Shown here: piece after piece, positions 36,371 through 48,171 of the stretch
How positions within the stretch are numbered: the first letter of the stretch is position 1
Layout: each line of letters begins with the position of its first letter
Assembly: GCA_964019415.1 (NCBI GenBank)
Contig: OZ025881.1
Span: 1,101,201-1,165,200, forward strand
Reading direction: 5' to 3'
DNA: 64,000 nucleotides
DNA from: Ianthella basta
Lineage: Eukaryota > Porifera > Demospongiae > Verongiida > Ianthellidae
Made by a program: the position numbers and the translations under genes
The notes under the pieces: model-generated
The model's database searches: none
Told to the model about the DNA's origin: nothing
The model's input: only the letters and a program-made list of their open reading frames with translations

Positions 36371-36970
36371 ATAATTATAGCAAATCAGTTAAAAATGATT
36401 GAAATAATTAACTATGGGTTCAAAATTCAATCAGTGCATTTAGTCAATAGAAAAGGCCAGAAATGAGTTGGTCTGTATATCAGTGAGGAATATATAGTTG
36501 CACTACCACTGACAATCTCTGGATGAGGTAAATAGGTAGCTTCTGCCTCCTCCCCTGTGAACTGGCTCATCCACCTAAGTCTTTGAGAAGTGCCTTGGTG
36601 TGGGGCCAAAAACACCATGACCAGATGATTCTGCTGCCAATGCATGGAGAGAAGAGATACACTGGGATAAGATGAAGTTACTTGGCCACCTTCCTCTCCT
36701 CTGCCAGTGTCACTACTACCCCTGCTTCCCTGGTGGCACTTGTGGAATATAGGCATTCAGGAGCAAAGTGTTCTGCATGGTAAGTCAGATCCCAAATGAG
36801 GTGTTACCCATCCTCCAAGAGACTACTGTTATGCCTTCAGGATGCATGTTTTTCATCTGCTCAGTGAAGGCCAGATGGTTCCGAATAATGTAGCACTTGG
36901 CTGAGGTGAGGGATCTCTTCAAGTTACTGATATATATGAATTTTAAAGAAATAATAGATTTAAACACGTC
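36371..36970. repeat. Dispersed ~600-bp repeat, copy 3
   Basis: More diverged than copies 1 and 2 from each other, with a short deletion around the AACTGGCTCATCCACC segment. Confidence 0.7.
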
Positions 36971-36975
36971 ATAAT

Positions 36976-38690
36976 AGCAAATAGCATGATACTCATTCTA
37001 GCTATTTGTGAATGGGACCACAAATTTGTGAATTTCAGGACATTCATGGAATTTCACCTGGTATATATCATCTCATTTATATAGACATAGATAGATATAG
37101 ACATTTGCGTGCAACATAATTATATAGCTTAATTTCATATCTTGTTATCTTTCATGTATATTACGACAAGTCAAGAAACATGCAGGACTGCCATATTACA
37201 AAAAGGCATAAACAAGAACTTTGCTGTGTCAGTGTACAAGATTCATGATTATAAACTGCTGCTTCAACAGTACCTCAACTTGAATTGCACTATGAATGTT
37301 ATCTTTGGTCATGACCTTCTGCAAAGTGTGCTGGTGTATGCATAATTGATGCTTCTCCATCCACCAATGGAAGCAAATGAATATACTCCACCATCCTTTG
37401 CAACTATACTAGTGCTTACTGGGTGGCAGCTCATGGATTGGCATCAAGATGCATACATGTTGAGTGATGAAGCCATAGATCAAAGATGAATGTTGAGGAT
37501 TATGTTGCAAATGTTGGTTTACTAGTAAATGTAGGTATACTAGTTTACAGTGTGCTTTCATTAGTAGGACATATGTATATTCATAATTCTAAATTGCAAA
37601 TGCCCACATAAACTTATCTAAACATGTGTGCTGCTGACCCAAATTGCTTGGGGTAGCTACGTATGTAGTACTAGTGCAGTCTCCATGTTTGATGTGGAAA
37701 GCTTAGTAGCTAAAGTGTAATGAACATCTGTATATCTTCTGATCTGGGAGCATGGCCTCACCTTTGTATTCCTCAATCAACACTGTGTTCTATCTCCACC
37801 ACATGCACTGCTATACTACTATTGGCATCACATCTTGCCACTGCATTCTTGTACATGTGTTTATAGTTAGTATATATGCAGACCTTTTCGAGTCGGTGGT
37901 CCGGTCCACATTGGTACATGCAAACTGTCAGCATGCATTCTTTACCTTACACAGCAGACATGGCTTACAATACCTTTCTTCTTACCGTATGGCAATATGA
38001 ATTCACATCCAGCAATGTCATGATTGTCAGCCCTTATCTTTATAAGCCTATTCTCAATTTCTCACTCCAAAACTGCTATATAACAAAGACCACACCTGTT
38101 CAAGAATATATACTGTACTCTGTGATTGCTCATGCATTCACCACCAAATGCAGCTAGGCTATAATTATATAAGCTTCAATTATTCAGTAAACATGACCTT
38201 TGGGCCCTTGGCTACCTTGCGTGCATGCATACACATTGCTATGCACATTCTGTGACAGTGTGCATAGGTAGACAAAGAAACTGATGTGCATGCATTCATT
38301 CTACACTGTAAAATTATTTCTCTGTAAAATTCATGCTTATTTTTGAGTCACATTTGAACAAACTGTCCATAAGTGGTAACAAACACTTCTGCCAAGAATA
38401 CAAGAACATATATGCTATGATGAGATATAATTATGCTTAGTATATCTTTTTTCCATGCAAGTAGTGTCTATATTGAATTTTACATTACAAGCTGCTTCAT
38501 CTGGACTTTTACTGAAATCTTTCCAACATCCATTGTGAATATGAATGTTATATATTTCCACTATATTGTGTTATATATAATGCTATTTCAATGCTAAAAG
38601 GATAATGGCACTAAATATATCCTTTCACCCTTCATTGGTGCAGAGTATAGAAGCACTACATGTGTACAGTCAACATGAGCGGCCAATGTC
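36976..38690. other. Upstream region of vWA7
   Basis: No gene supported. The first third parallels 27480-28340 upstream of vWA6. The segment from about 37500 to 38560 has no counterpart there and looks like unique AT-rich DNA or an insertion. Confidence 0.45.
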
Positions 38691-38698
38691 TATTTAAG
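38691..38698 (+). promoter_or_regulatory. TATA-like core promoter of vWA7
   Basis: TATTTAAG, 74 bp before the ATG, in the same TGTCTATTTAAGGCTC context as vWA6. Confidence 0.65.
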
Positions 38699-38764
38699 GC
38701 TCCGTCCATGCATCCAGCAGCCAGCAGTTGCAGAGCAAAGACTGTTCAAAGGCAGTAGAACAGT

Positions 38765-40812
38765 ATGGCTACTCTGCTCTTGTGTCTCAGTTTGTTGATT
38801 GCTGCAGTGCAGTACAGCACTGTGGACAGTGCCCTACCTTGCAACTCACCACTCAGACAGTACTTGCCTCAAGAATTCACACACTGCTCAACCAGGCAGC
38901 CATGCAGATACGGATCGTGGAGCCCCTGGACAAGTTCCATCCCAGTACAAGTGAGAGCTGACTCCTCATGTGACAGTGGGAAAGCAAGGAAGTACGAGCG
39001 TTCCAAAACATCTGTACCTGGTACCACATGCACACCGGATACAGTCAAAGAGTACAAGTATGAATGTAAGCAATTATGAAGAATAAATCTGGGTTGGATC
39101 TCTAATCATTCCATTCAATTGTTTGCTTGAATCTTTCAACATATATAGGTGAACCAACACTGAGGCAGAAAGCAGAGCTGATCATTCGGTCACTTCGTCT
39201 TGGAGTTGATGCTGATGGAGACCAAAGTACTACTCGTCCAACCCTACATGTGACAACGCCTCCACCAGTACGTGTTACAAGGCCTCCACCAGTACGTGTG
39301 ACAAAGCTTCCACCAATACGTGTGACAACGCCTCGAGCAACACGTGTGACAAAGCCTCCAAAAACCCGCATAGTTGCAAATCAACTTCCTCCAACTGCAG
39401 CATACATAACTTGCTCTGATGGAACTAAAATACCTGCAGGACAGACTTGCCCACCTGTTCGGTTCACTACAGCCAGGCCACCCATTTCCACAATACCCAG
39501 ACCTACTCTTCCAATTTTTCCACCATTTTCTCCATTTCGTGGGAAGCGGCAGGCTTTTGTCAGCTACTGCCCAACTGCCAGCAGACAAGCTAACAACAGG
39601 ATATGTCCCAACATATGTCCCAGCAGAGGTATGCACTGTATGTATACACCATGTGTGTACTGTGACAATTGACTTCAGTAATCATATGCATTGAGCGTGT
39701 ATTAATGTATACCACAAGCTAGAACACCATGCAATCTATGTATGTTGATGGACACACATTAGTTGCATGTATACACACATTATACATTGTGTGTCACTGT
39801 GAATGTGAGGTACATATAAAGTACATGCAAGGTTAGCTATTGCAGACAATATATGTTGTCCATTTAATGTACACTTGCAAGCACTACTAGTCCATAGCCA
39901 CATGCATGCCACTACTCCTTCATTCATACATGGGAGAACACAGTTGACCTTGCTTGCAAGAGAATATTGTTTCCTTCTCAATTAAGGTACCCCATTTATA
40001 ATTGCTCTTCTACCTACTTACTCTGGATAGGTAAACGTTCCTTTGAGGAAGAAGATGAATTTGCAATGGCTGGAACACTAGAGCTGCAAAGGTTGGATGA
40101 AGGTGTCCCTGTGGAGCCCTTCAACATGGAAGAGAGGGTGAATGCTATCCATGAGAGGAGACGTCGCCAGGCATGTCCATCAGGCACAAGACATGTTCTG
40201 TTCATTGTTGATACATCCGGAAGCATTGGTCGAACCACTTTCAACAAAGTGAGGGATCTGTTGGCGAGTATCTCAGAGAAACTCTGTGACCGCCTTCGAG
40301 TGGCTATGATGACATACAGCGATGACATAAACCTGGAGTTCTGCTTTAATTGCTACACTGACAGACGTGACATCTTCACTGCCATCCAACGGGTCCAGTA
40401 TCGAGGGGGGGCAACTCACACCACTGATGCCACCAAGTGTGCCTGCCAGACCATGCTAACTACAGGGTGTGGACTTCACAATGGCCGCTATACTCCAAAT
40501 ATTGACATTGTATACCTCACCGATGGTAAACATAATGGGCCATGCAGAAGAAACCTGAACAGTGAGTTACAGTGCTTTCACAGACGGTCCAACATCAACA
40601 CTTACGCTATAGCAATTGGGAATGCAGCCCTTGCAAGTGTGCAGGCCATAGAAAACCCACGGGATTCTGGTGACAGTCACATTTTCAATGTGGATGACTT
40701 TGATGATCTACAGAAAGTCTTTAGGCTAATCTTGCAGATACTCAATACAAGAGACTCAAACGGTGAACCTGTATACACCTGCTTTTCACATAACAAGGCA
40801 TGTGGCAAGTAA
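38765..40812 (+). CDS. vWA7: secreted TSP1-like / vWA-domain protein
   Basis: Exons 38765-39065, 39149-39628 and 40031-40812 join in phase 1 to 520 residues. A signal peptide (MATLLLCLSLLIAAVQYSTV) is followed by a Cys module with WSPW and a three-residue insertion (CSTRQPC). The linker carries only two perfect PPPVRVTR units plus diverged ones (LPPIRVTTP, RATRVTKPP), then YITCSDGTKIPAGQTCPP, a furin-like RGKRQ and CPTASRQANNRICPNICPSRG. The last exon starts GKRSFEEEDE, has RRRR, and a vWA domain with DTSGS, THTTDA and LTDG. It is the sister of vWA6, with which it shares both flanks. It probably shows the ancestral linker length before the vWA6 octapeptide expansion. Confidence 0.9.
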
Positions 40813-41795
40813 TGATGGGTGAGCCTGAATCTACCAAGAATGTTGCTCAGCATAATCGGTTACATTACCTTCTTTTGATCACAAACACTCATCATTGTTT
40901 CACATTAATATAGAGCTGCTGGTATTATGCTTAGCTTTATATGCTTTGATACTGCATACATACTTTTGGACCCAATCTGTACTGTACGTAGATAGCTGCA
41001 TAGTGACACTATAGCTAATTATAGCAATGTCATACATTCTGTATACTTTATTCAAGCAGTTTTGTACTTCCTGTGCTGATTAGTTTGAAAGCAACAGAAG
41101 TGTGAAGAGTGCATGCTAGTTCGTCTTATAACTATATAAAAGCTACAAATATTATAGTGGCAATTAAATTTATCGTTTTGCAAAGTCTAAAGGATTTGGT
41201 AAGTACTAATTTTAGTGATTACCTTTACTGTACAAGCAAATTTTAGTGGGTACAATTTCTAGTAAATTTTACTACTCACTAAATTCGCTAAAATTAGTAG
41301 CCTTAAGTGCATCATGTATGTCCATCACAATAGGTACACCTCATATAGATAAACATTAAGCCTTGGCTCCACACCCTAGTTCTCCGCCTGCCTATAAAAT
41401 ACTGTACAATTGTATTGTGCTCCTAGTTTTATTATTTATCTGGTAAATTAAAGCACTTGTAATCCTAACCCAGTACATCACCCTCGTGAGGCTTGTGCAG
41501 TACTACACAGTTGGGGTGTTTAGTGGCAATTCTACAGACAGGGAATTTACTCAATGCCTTATGACAATGATCTGGTATTACATTAGGTCATCCTCCTCAA
41601 AGGAGAGCTACTTCTCCTATACTGTGTGTACACAGTGCATGCATATACGAAGATACATCTATGGTGTCTAAGTTGCAAAAGTCAATACACACACAGTCAA
41701 TATAGCAAAGTGAAGCTAGTAGTTAGCCTAGATACACTCTGCTACTGCACAAACTAATTACTCAACCGTTGTTATAGCAAACATATGCATGTCAT
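40813..41795. other. Convergent spacer between vWA7 and OAS-B
   Basis: 40813-41405 matches the vWA6 3' flank (31052-31625). The rest is unique and AT-rich with no gene seen. The MITE at 31942 has no counterpart here. Confidence 0.55.
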
Positions 41796-44700
41796 TCACT
41801 GCATGGCCTTAGCGAGGTCCAGGCTCTCCACATGGTATACAAATGGGACCCATTTGCTATAGCCATCACCATATCTGTGGGAATGCCTACGAGGGTCGTA
41901 GTGTCCCACCCCCGTGAGGTATAGGTTGTTGAATGGGTTGGCTGGGTCAGGAATGTAAGGTGCTTGGGCTGCAGCATGTTGGTACTTCTGCAGCATCGTT
42001 AGCTGGTCCTGAGGTAGTTTAAAACCAAGCCATGACAGTCTGTAAGGTTGAAAACCAGAAAAGTAATAAGCAATGAAGTTTGTATAATTTTAGTTAATTG
42101 GATGTCTGTTTCTTAGACTGGCTGATTAATGAAATCACTGGCACATACACATACAGAACATGTGCATGCACGATATATAATCTTGCTTTCTACTATACAA
42201 TGGATCATGCGTATTTGGAGACAGGCTGCAGTTGTATTGCACAGATGTATGCAGGCCTGGCACAATGGTCTGGCTCATCATGTAGAGATTGTCTATTATA
42301 CCAAGTACTATTGCATGCACTATCCACTGCCACGTGGCACATGTATCGTAACATACATAATGACATTGTATATTCTGCAATGTACATGCACCCTGTCATT
42401 TACTCACTTCAGAGTACGATGGCTCTTCACATAACTTTTGATGATTTTATTCACACTATAAAAAACAAAATGCAGTATTGGGATAATAGACTGTACATGA
42501 TGGTGTATATTATAGCAATGGAAGACATAATGTGCACATGCACATTAATTTGAACACAACCTTCTTACTTTGAGGCTAAATCAGTGAAGCGTTCATTGTC
42601 CACCATGATCTTCAATGACTGATACCCTCTCTGAGTTGCATAATTCCAACAAGCATGAATCACCAAAATTGACATCAAATAAGATTTCGGCTTTCCAATA
42701 TCAAGCTCCCCACTGCACCACTTGTCATTTCTCCACTTCTTTGCTCGCTTAATCAATTGCTTCACCTGCATACATACGTATGTGATGCAGGCCGTATACA
42801 GGCACAGCACTGGCCATGACCACCAAATTTAATGGTGAATAAAATAGTGAAAATTGTGTATTTCTGTACATTACTCTATGCCAGAAGGCTATCATGTATT
42901 GTACATGTAAGCATGTGGCAGCTACTGAATTATTATATATAGACAATTGTTTGAATTTAAACTGATGTATGGACGCAGAGGCATTATGCTGTGAAGAGAA
43001 TTAGTGAAAATTAATAAAGCTTTTCACTGAAATTTTGTGACCACTATCATCATGATATGTTATGTTGGTTTGTTAAATGCTGCTCAATTATTATGATCAA
43101 GTGTAGCTTGTGGGGAAGGGTCAGGTCAGTTTTATAACGCATTAATTGACTTGACCATGCACTGTGGAATGCATTGTTTGCATAAGTTCAGATGTGCAAA
43201 AACGCCGTACTGTGCATATACCGGAGAAGAAGTCCTTGTCACTCATGATTACCACATGAAATGGCCTGCTTGTAGCTATGTCATTCCATGCATGCCTAGC
43301 TTACAATGAGGTAACAAGGTCAACAGAGGTCTAGAGGCAGTGCACTGCCTCTCTGCTGAACTTGTTTCCTTGACTGCACGTGGTAAGACTGTGTAACTCT
43401 GTGGTAGGTGACTGTGTTTCTATGTTTCCATGGAAACACAGTCTCTTCCCAAACCAGTCAGCAAAATCGCTAAGACATCCCACCAGAAATGATTCCAGAC
43501 ACAACCTGAAGCCTGGCTACAAAGAATCCTCTCTGGCTGTTCTGCCGTCAACCAGGGCTATAATACCAAGAGTACATTTACACCTTTAAATTCCTCCAGT
43601 CTGAGTATGGGTTGCACCTATAGCTAGCTACTGTTGCATGCATGCAGGATATGTAGGTCAATGCAGTAAGCCTGACCTAACCCTTTCTCCTTGTGGGGAG
43701 GGGTTGTGCAACATGTGACTAGTCAGTATATATACTGTAGGTAGAAAAATAAGGTACGTATGAGTGCACTCCATGAAATTTTATGTTGCATGTGCACATT
43801 TATAATTATGTATACCTCCTCTGGAACAACTTTGATAAACTGGACTTGCCACTTTGAAGCAGATGCGGAGAACCTAAACAGAAAGCAATTAAGGTGTATC
43901 CAAGACTACAATTAAATGCATGCATGAACACTATGTACAGCACTATAATTCTAACAAACTCTCTATACACACTTACAACCAATGTATAATCCATTTGCAT
44001 GATCATGAATTCCACAAAAACAGCTTACATTTTCAGTGTTTGCTCCAGATTACCCCTAGCTGCCTGACCAGAGAAGTATTGTAATAGCTGATCCTGGCTG
44101 CGCCACCAGGGACTCATCAGCAAGTCACACTTGATCACCTTCCCATTTCGAGGAGTAATTTTGAACTGTACACCATGTTCTGTAATGTTCATCTTTTCAT
44201 AATCAGGCATTTGCGATGGTGAGAATTTTGATTGCAGGGAATTATTCAGCCTTACAGCCCACCACCTAGCTGACTGTGGCTCATTTCCATTGGTCAGCAT
44301 GATCTGCACTGTGATGCCTATACATAACAAAAATGAAGTGGGTACATACAGATCTCAGGACAGCCAGCTCAGTGGAATATAACGAAGTGAGGGCTTCTCA
44401 GCTGGCTCAGGCATCAGAAAGGGTTGGTTCTCTAATACCAGCTTCACAACAGGGTTGAAAACCTTGCCGACGTTTCGACCAGATGCTCTGGTCTTCTTCG
44501 CCCTGAAGAAGACCAGAGCATCTGGTCGAAATGTCGGCAAGGTTTTCAACCCTGTTGTGAAGCTGGTATTAGAAAACCAACCCTTTCTGAGCGGAATATA
44601 ATGCATACACAACACAAATGTAGTGCATGCTCTGTCTATAGATACCTAATAATTTGGCCCACAGTTTTCAAATAAAGTACACACTGTATATAGTGTGCTG

Positions 44701-45307
44701 TTCTCAGAGACATGTATACATGAATGCAGAATGGACAAGGGCACAGTATAATATTATGTTAGATTATTTTAATCAATACACATTAATTCTATTGAATAAT
44801 ATCATGTTTCCAAACCTTCATGACACTATATATCACTTTATATCATGCAGGCCGGGGGTAGAGGGGGGACATGTGCCCCTTGTATGTACGTATCCCCAGC
44901 TCCTTACATATGGACTTTTAGCAACAGTATATAGGTATTTCACTTTGTTTCATGCTTTATGTACGTACATATCTTATGACATTAGCTATACATATAATAA
45001 TAAATTAACCTACTTTCGGAGTACAGGACAAGGTCAGCATCAAAGTTCCCTGGTACAGTTGTTCCGTGTCCCAAAGAGCCTCCCTTTACAACTTCATTTG
45101 CGGTCACGAATTTGCAATTCTACATGAGAGAAGATTGATTTTGTAATTGAAGAGAACTCACCTAGCTATAGTATCCAAGCATTGCACTAATTCTACTTTT
45201 CATGCTGTTACCTGGAGCATTCCTACTACTTGGTTGACGACGGCATCGGCATCCGCGACTAGGATGTCGTTTGACTCCCCAGGCTCTTCGTAGACTCTAC
45301 AAGCCAT
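41796..45307 (-). CDS. OAS-B: 2'-5'-oligoadenylate synthetase-like gene
   Basis: Six exons, minus strand: 45212-45307, 45014-45119, 44029-44317, 43816-43873, 42569-42765 and 41796-42039. All junctions are GT-AG and the phases close exactly, giving 329 residues. The N-terminus MACRVYEEPGESND is longer than in the other copies. Exon 2 has GGSLGHGTTVPG and NFDADLV (catalytic Asp pair). Exon 3 has the third Asp in IKCDLLMSPWW. Exon 4 is the conserved KWQVQFI segment, exon 5 has LIKRAKKWRND, and exon 6 ends with APYIPDPANPFNNLY. The enzyme should be catalytically competent by motif. Sequence is clearly diverged from OAS-A and the triple OAS, so it is an older paralogue. An 85-bp-arm hairpin lies in the intron between exons 2 and 3. 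In vertebrates the product activates RNase L; whether sponges have an equivalent is not known from this window. Confidence 0.9.
44415..44589. repeat. 85-bp-arm near-perfect hairpin in an OAS-B intron
   Basis: The left arm, 44415-44499 (CAGAAAGGGTTGGTTCTC...), and the right arm, 44505-44589, are inverted copies with two mismatches over 85 bp and a 5-base loop. Flanking GGAATATAA at 44374-44382 and 44593-44601 could be a target-site duplication. Probably a young fold-back element. Transcribed with OAS-B, it would form a long dsRNA stem. Confidence 0.85.
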
Positions 45308-46080
45308 GATCTCAAACTACAGTTTGATGAGACCCAATCTTGACTTCTCGTACGCGTTGTAGTCGGCTTTCCCACTGATCCTAACGCTGATGAGCACAGC
45401 TTTTGGAGAAGCTCACTATAATAATTCTTGAGAAAGCACAGCCCCTCTTATAGCTGATGTTTGCTAGGTGACGTACTGCTGCATGCATGGCATTTAGGGC
45501 ATGTCTGGGCAAGGTGGTGAACCATACAATGCTGTCATAACATGTTGGTATACTATACAAAGCATGCCATACAGATGTAAGGGCAAGCCTGGGCAAAAAG
45601 GGCAAGCCTGGGCAAAGCGGCTCAACTATGCCATTCCTCCTAATAAGTCACGTTTATTGTGTACATATATAGGTGCATGGCATGTTCGGGCATGCCTCTG
45701 TGGGTGATCGAATCTATAAGGCAATGACGCACACAAACATGTACTACGTACATACATATGTCAATGTCTGGCATTTTCTATTGCACGTATACACCTGAAA
45801 CCTGCATGCTCTCCTACTTCCGATTATTATGATTTACTTCCTTTGCTGGCATAATAATATGCTTGGTGGTGATTGCACTAAGTCTAGCCATCATTTTCTC
45901 ACCATGTACATATATACCCTTTATCCCTTTAGAAGCCATAATTTCCATTCCCACACAGTTACTGCTGATACTGATATTGGTCTTCTGCATGCAACTGCAT
46001 ATATTTGAGTACAATTATAATGTTCACATTTCACAGACAGAAATTAAGTAATACTATGCATGGTTATGTACACACACACT
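45308..46080. other. Spacer between OAS-B and the triple OAS
   Basis: Upstream of OAS-B and downstream of the triple OAS. It contains a small direct repeat GGGCAAGCCTGGGCAAA at 45582-45620. No gene seen. Confidence 0.45.
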
Positions 46081-48171
46081 ATGCAGTTAGCCAGCTCAAA
46101 TCTATAAAACAGCATTAAACTATATCTATCTGCAATCAGCATGGTTTCACTACGCACTATATACAGCTCCACGCAGATCCAAGGACCATACTTTCTCGGC
46201 AAATGGTCCCCACTTGCCATTGCCCGCATCATATTCACAGAAATGTCTGTCAGGTTGGTATGGGCCCACCCCAGATAGGTACATGTTGTTGAAGGGGTTG
46301 GCAGGATCAAGAATGTAGGGCTGGGGTACTCTGGCACTGGGGTATTCTTCCAGCTGCTGGATCCAAGAGATTCTGATACAGAGTGGGAAATAGTAATATA
46401 AAATGGATAACCCATCAATATCAGATATAATTATACAATTTCAATACATTTTCAACCTGGCTGTTGCTAGGGTCATCAAACTCTGGGTGTCTGTCACATG
46501 CATGAGCAACCTTTACTTGCCCTCCTTCCATGCACGCGCATGTAGAGCAAGCAGCATTGCAGCCTGGAAGCAGGCTGGGAAACAGATCAATTGGTGCAAA
46601 CATGTAAAGTTGTATTGCTCGCACCTAAAATTGTGGTGGTTTTGCACGTCTTCTCTCATAATAGCAGCTACACTGAGTGAAAGACAATAAATGTAATAAA
46701 TTTTGCTGTAAATTAAAACTCAGTGACACAAAGTTGTGCTTGTATTATAATTAGCAGCACCTATACACTCACTTTCGGGCAAGTGTGTCCATGTTGACTC
46801 TCTCCACCATGTCACTGTAGGTTCTGTAGCCCAATTGCTCCTTGTAATCACAACAAGCTGAAATCACTAGTACAGCCATTAGGTATGACTTTGGTCTCCC
46901 ACTGTTTGGTAGGTGATCGGGCCACTGGTCATTTCTCCACTTCTTGGCCGTTTTGATCAGCTCTTTCATCTACAAAATGCATGCATGTGATGATCCAGGC
47001 ACACACAGATTAACTGTCTACAAACATGCAAAATGTTAACATCTTCATTCTTGACATACTTGGTTTGGAAATTGCTCAATGAACTCAACTTGCCACTTTG
47101 AGGCTGAGGCTGAGAATCTATACGGTATAAGTAAGTACGTACACAGCTGCTTTTGATTTGCATGCCAGAACGACATACTTAAGCACACATGAATTTGAAG
47201 GCACATGCATGCAGCCCTTAAATGGTCGACCCTTACGTCTGCAGTATCCCAGGCCACTGGTAAGGACTGCATCGCTGCTTATAGTATGACAAGCTGTCAA
47301 GCAGTGTCTTCTTGCTTTCATAGTAGGGGCTCAACAGTAGGTCGATTTTGATCTCTTTATTTCCACCGAAAATGACTTTGAAGCTGACGGCATGCTCTTT
47401 GGTTTGTTCCCACTGGTAACCATGTAGGTTTTGACGCAGAAATCTATCCATGTTCTGTGCCCAGGCAGTAGCCGTCACTGAACTCAGCATGCCCTGCTCA
47501 GTAATGTCTGTTATGTAAAGGTTGATTTATATGATTTATGATGTATATATATAGTGCAGTAACTAATATGCTGCATGCTGGGATTCAACTTGCATGCTTG
47601 AGATGTATGCAACATGGCTCCTTCCCTCCCCCAAAGATGAATAGTGCATATGGGTGCATAAAAACATATTGAATATTATGGACTCTCAGGGAAGGGGCAC
47701 AGAACATGCATGTTGCATAAATACCCATTATATATATATATATGTATACGTTTCTGCTCTCTTATAGCTATCCCTTTTGTACAGGGCATTAACTTAGTCT
47801 ACTGGTAATTGCTAACAGCATGGTCTTTGTACTTAAACCTATCCTTAGTGTTGTGCACATGTCCAAACATACTGCCAATAGCAGTAGCTCACCAGTTGAG
47901 TACATTACTAGGTCCACATCAAAGTGCCCTGGCACAGCAGTTCCGTGGCCCAAAGAGCCTCCCTTGACAACTTCATTGGCCACAAAAAGACGCCTAGGCC
48001 CCTATAGAAGAAGGAACATGTAATCACAGTCCATTGAGAGTAAGTTTCTATACAGATATTCAGATCACCAACTTATTGCAGAACAAAATATAGAACTAGC
48101 CAGCTTTCTATCTACATACCTGCAGCAGCTGCACAATCTGATGGATGATTGCTTGTGCATCAGCAACCCTG
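46081..48171 (-). repeat. OAS tandem unit 1 (3'-most)
   Basis: The terminal unit. From about 46280 onward it matches unit 2 almost base for base (offset 2112), but 46081-46275, the end of the last exon and 3' flank, is clearly diverged. It ends with ...DLRGAVYSA and a stop, and its equivalent of the linking donor reads GCGTGGAG, not GTGAGT. Confidence 0.9.

Larger units (their letters stand above)
33430..36975. repeat. Segmental duplication block B (partner 23970-27480)
   Basis: Parallel to block A from GGTGAAGTGGTTTGCATTTG at 33436 to the end of the third ~600-bp repeat. It differs by substitutions, small indels and one clear insertion, the telomeric tract at 33887-33959. Non-coding throughout as far as seen. 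Confidence 0.8.
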
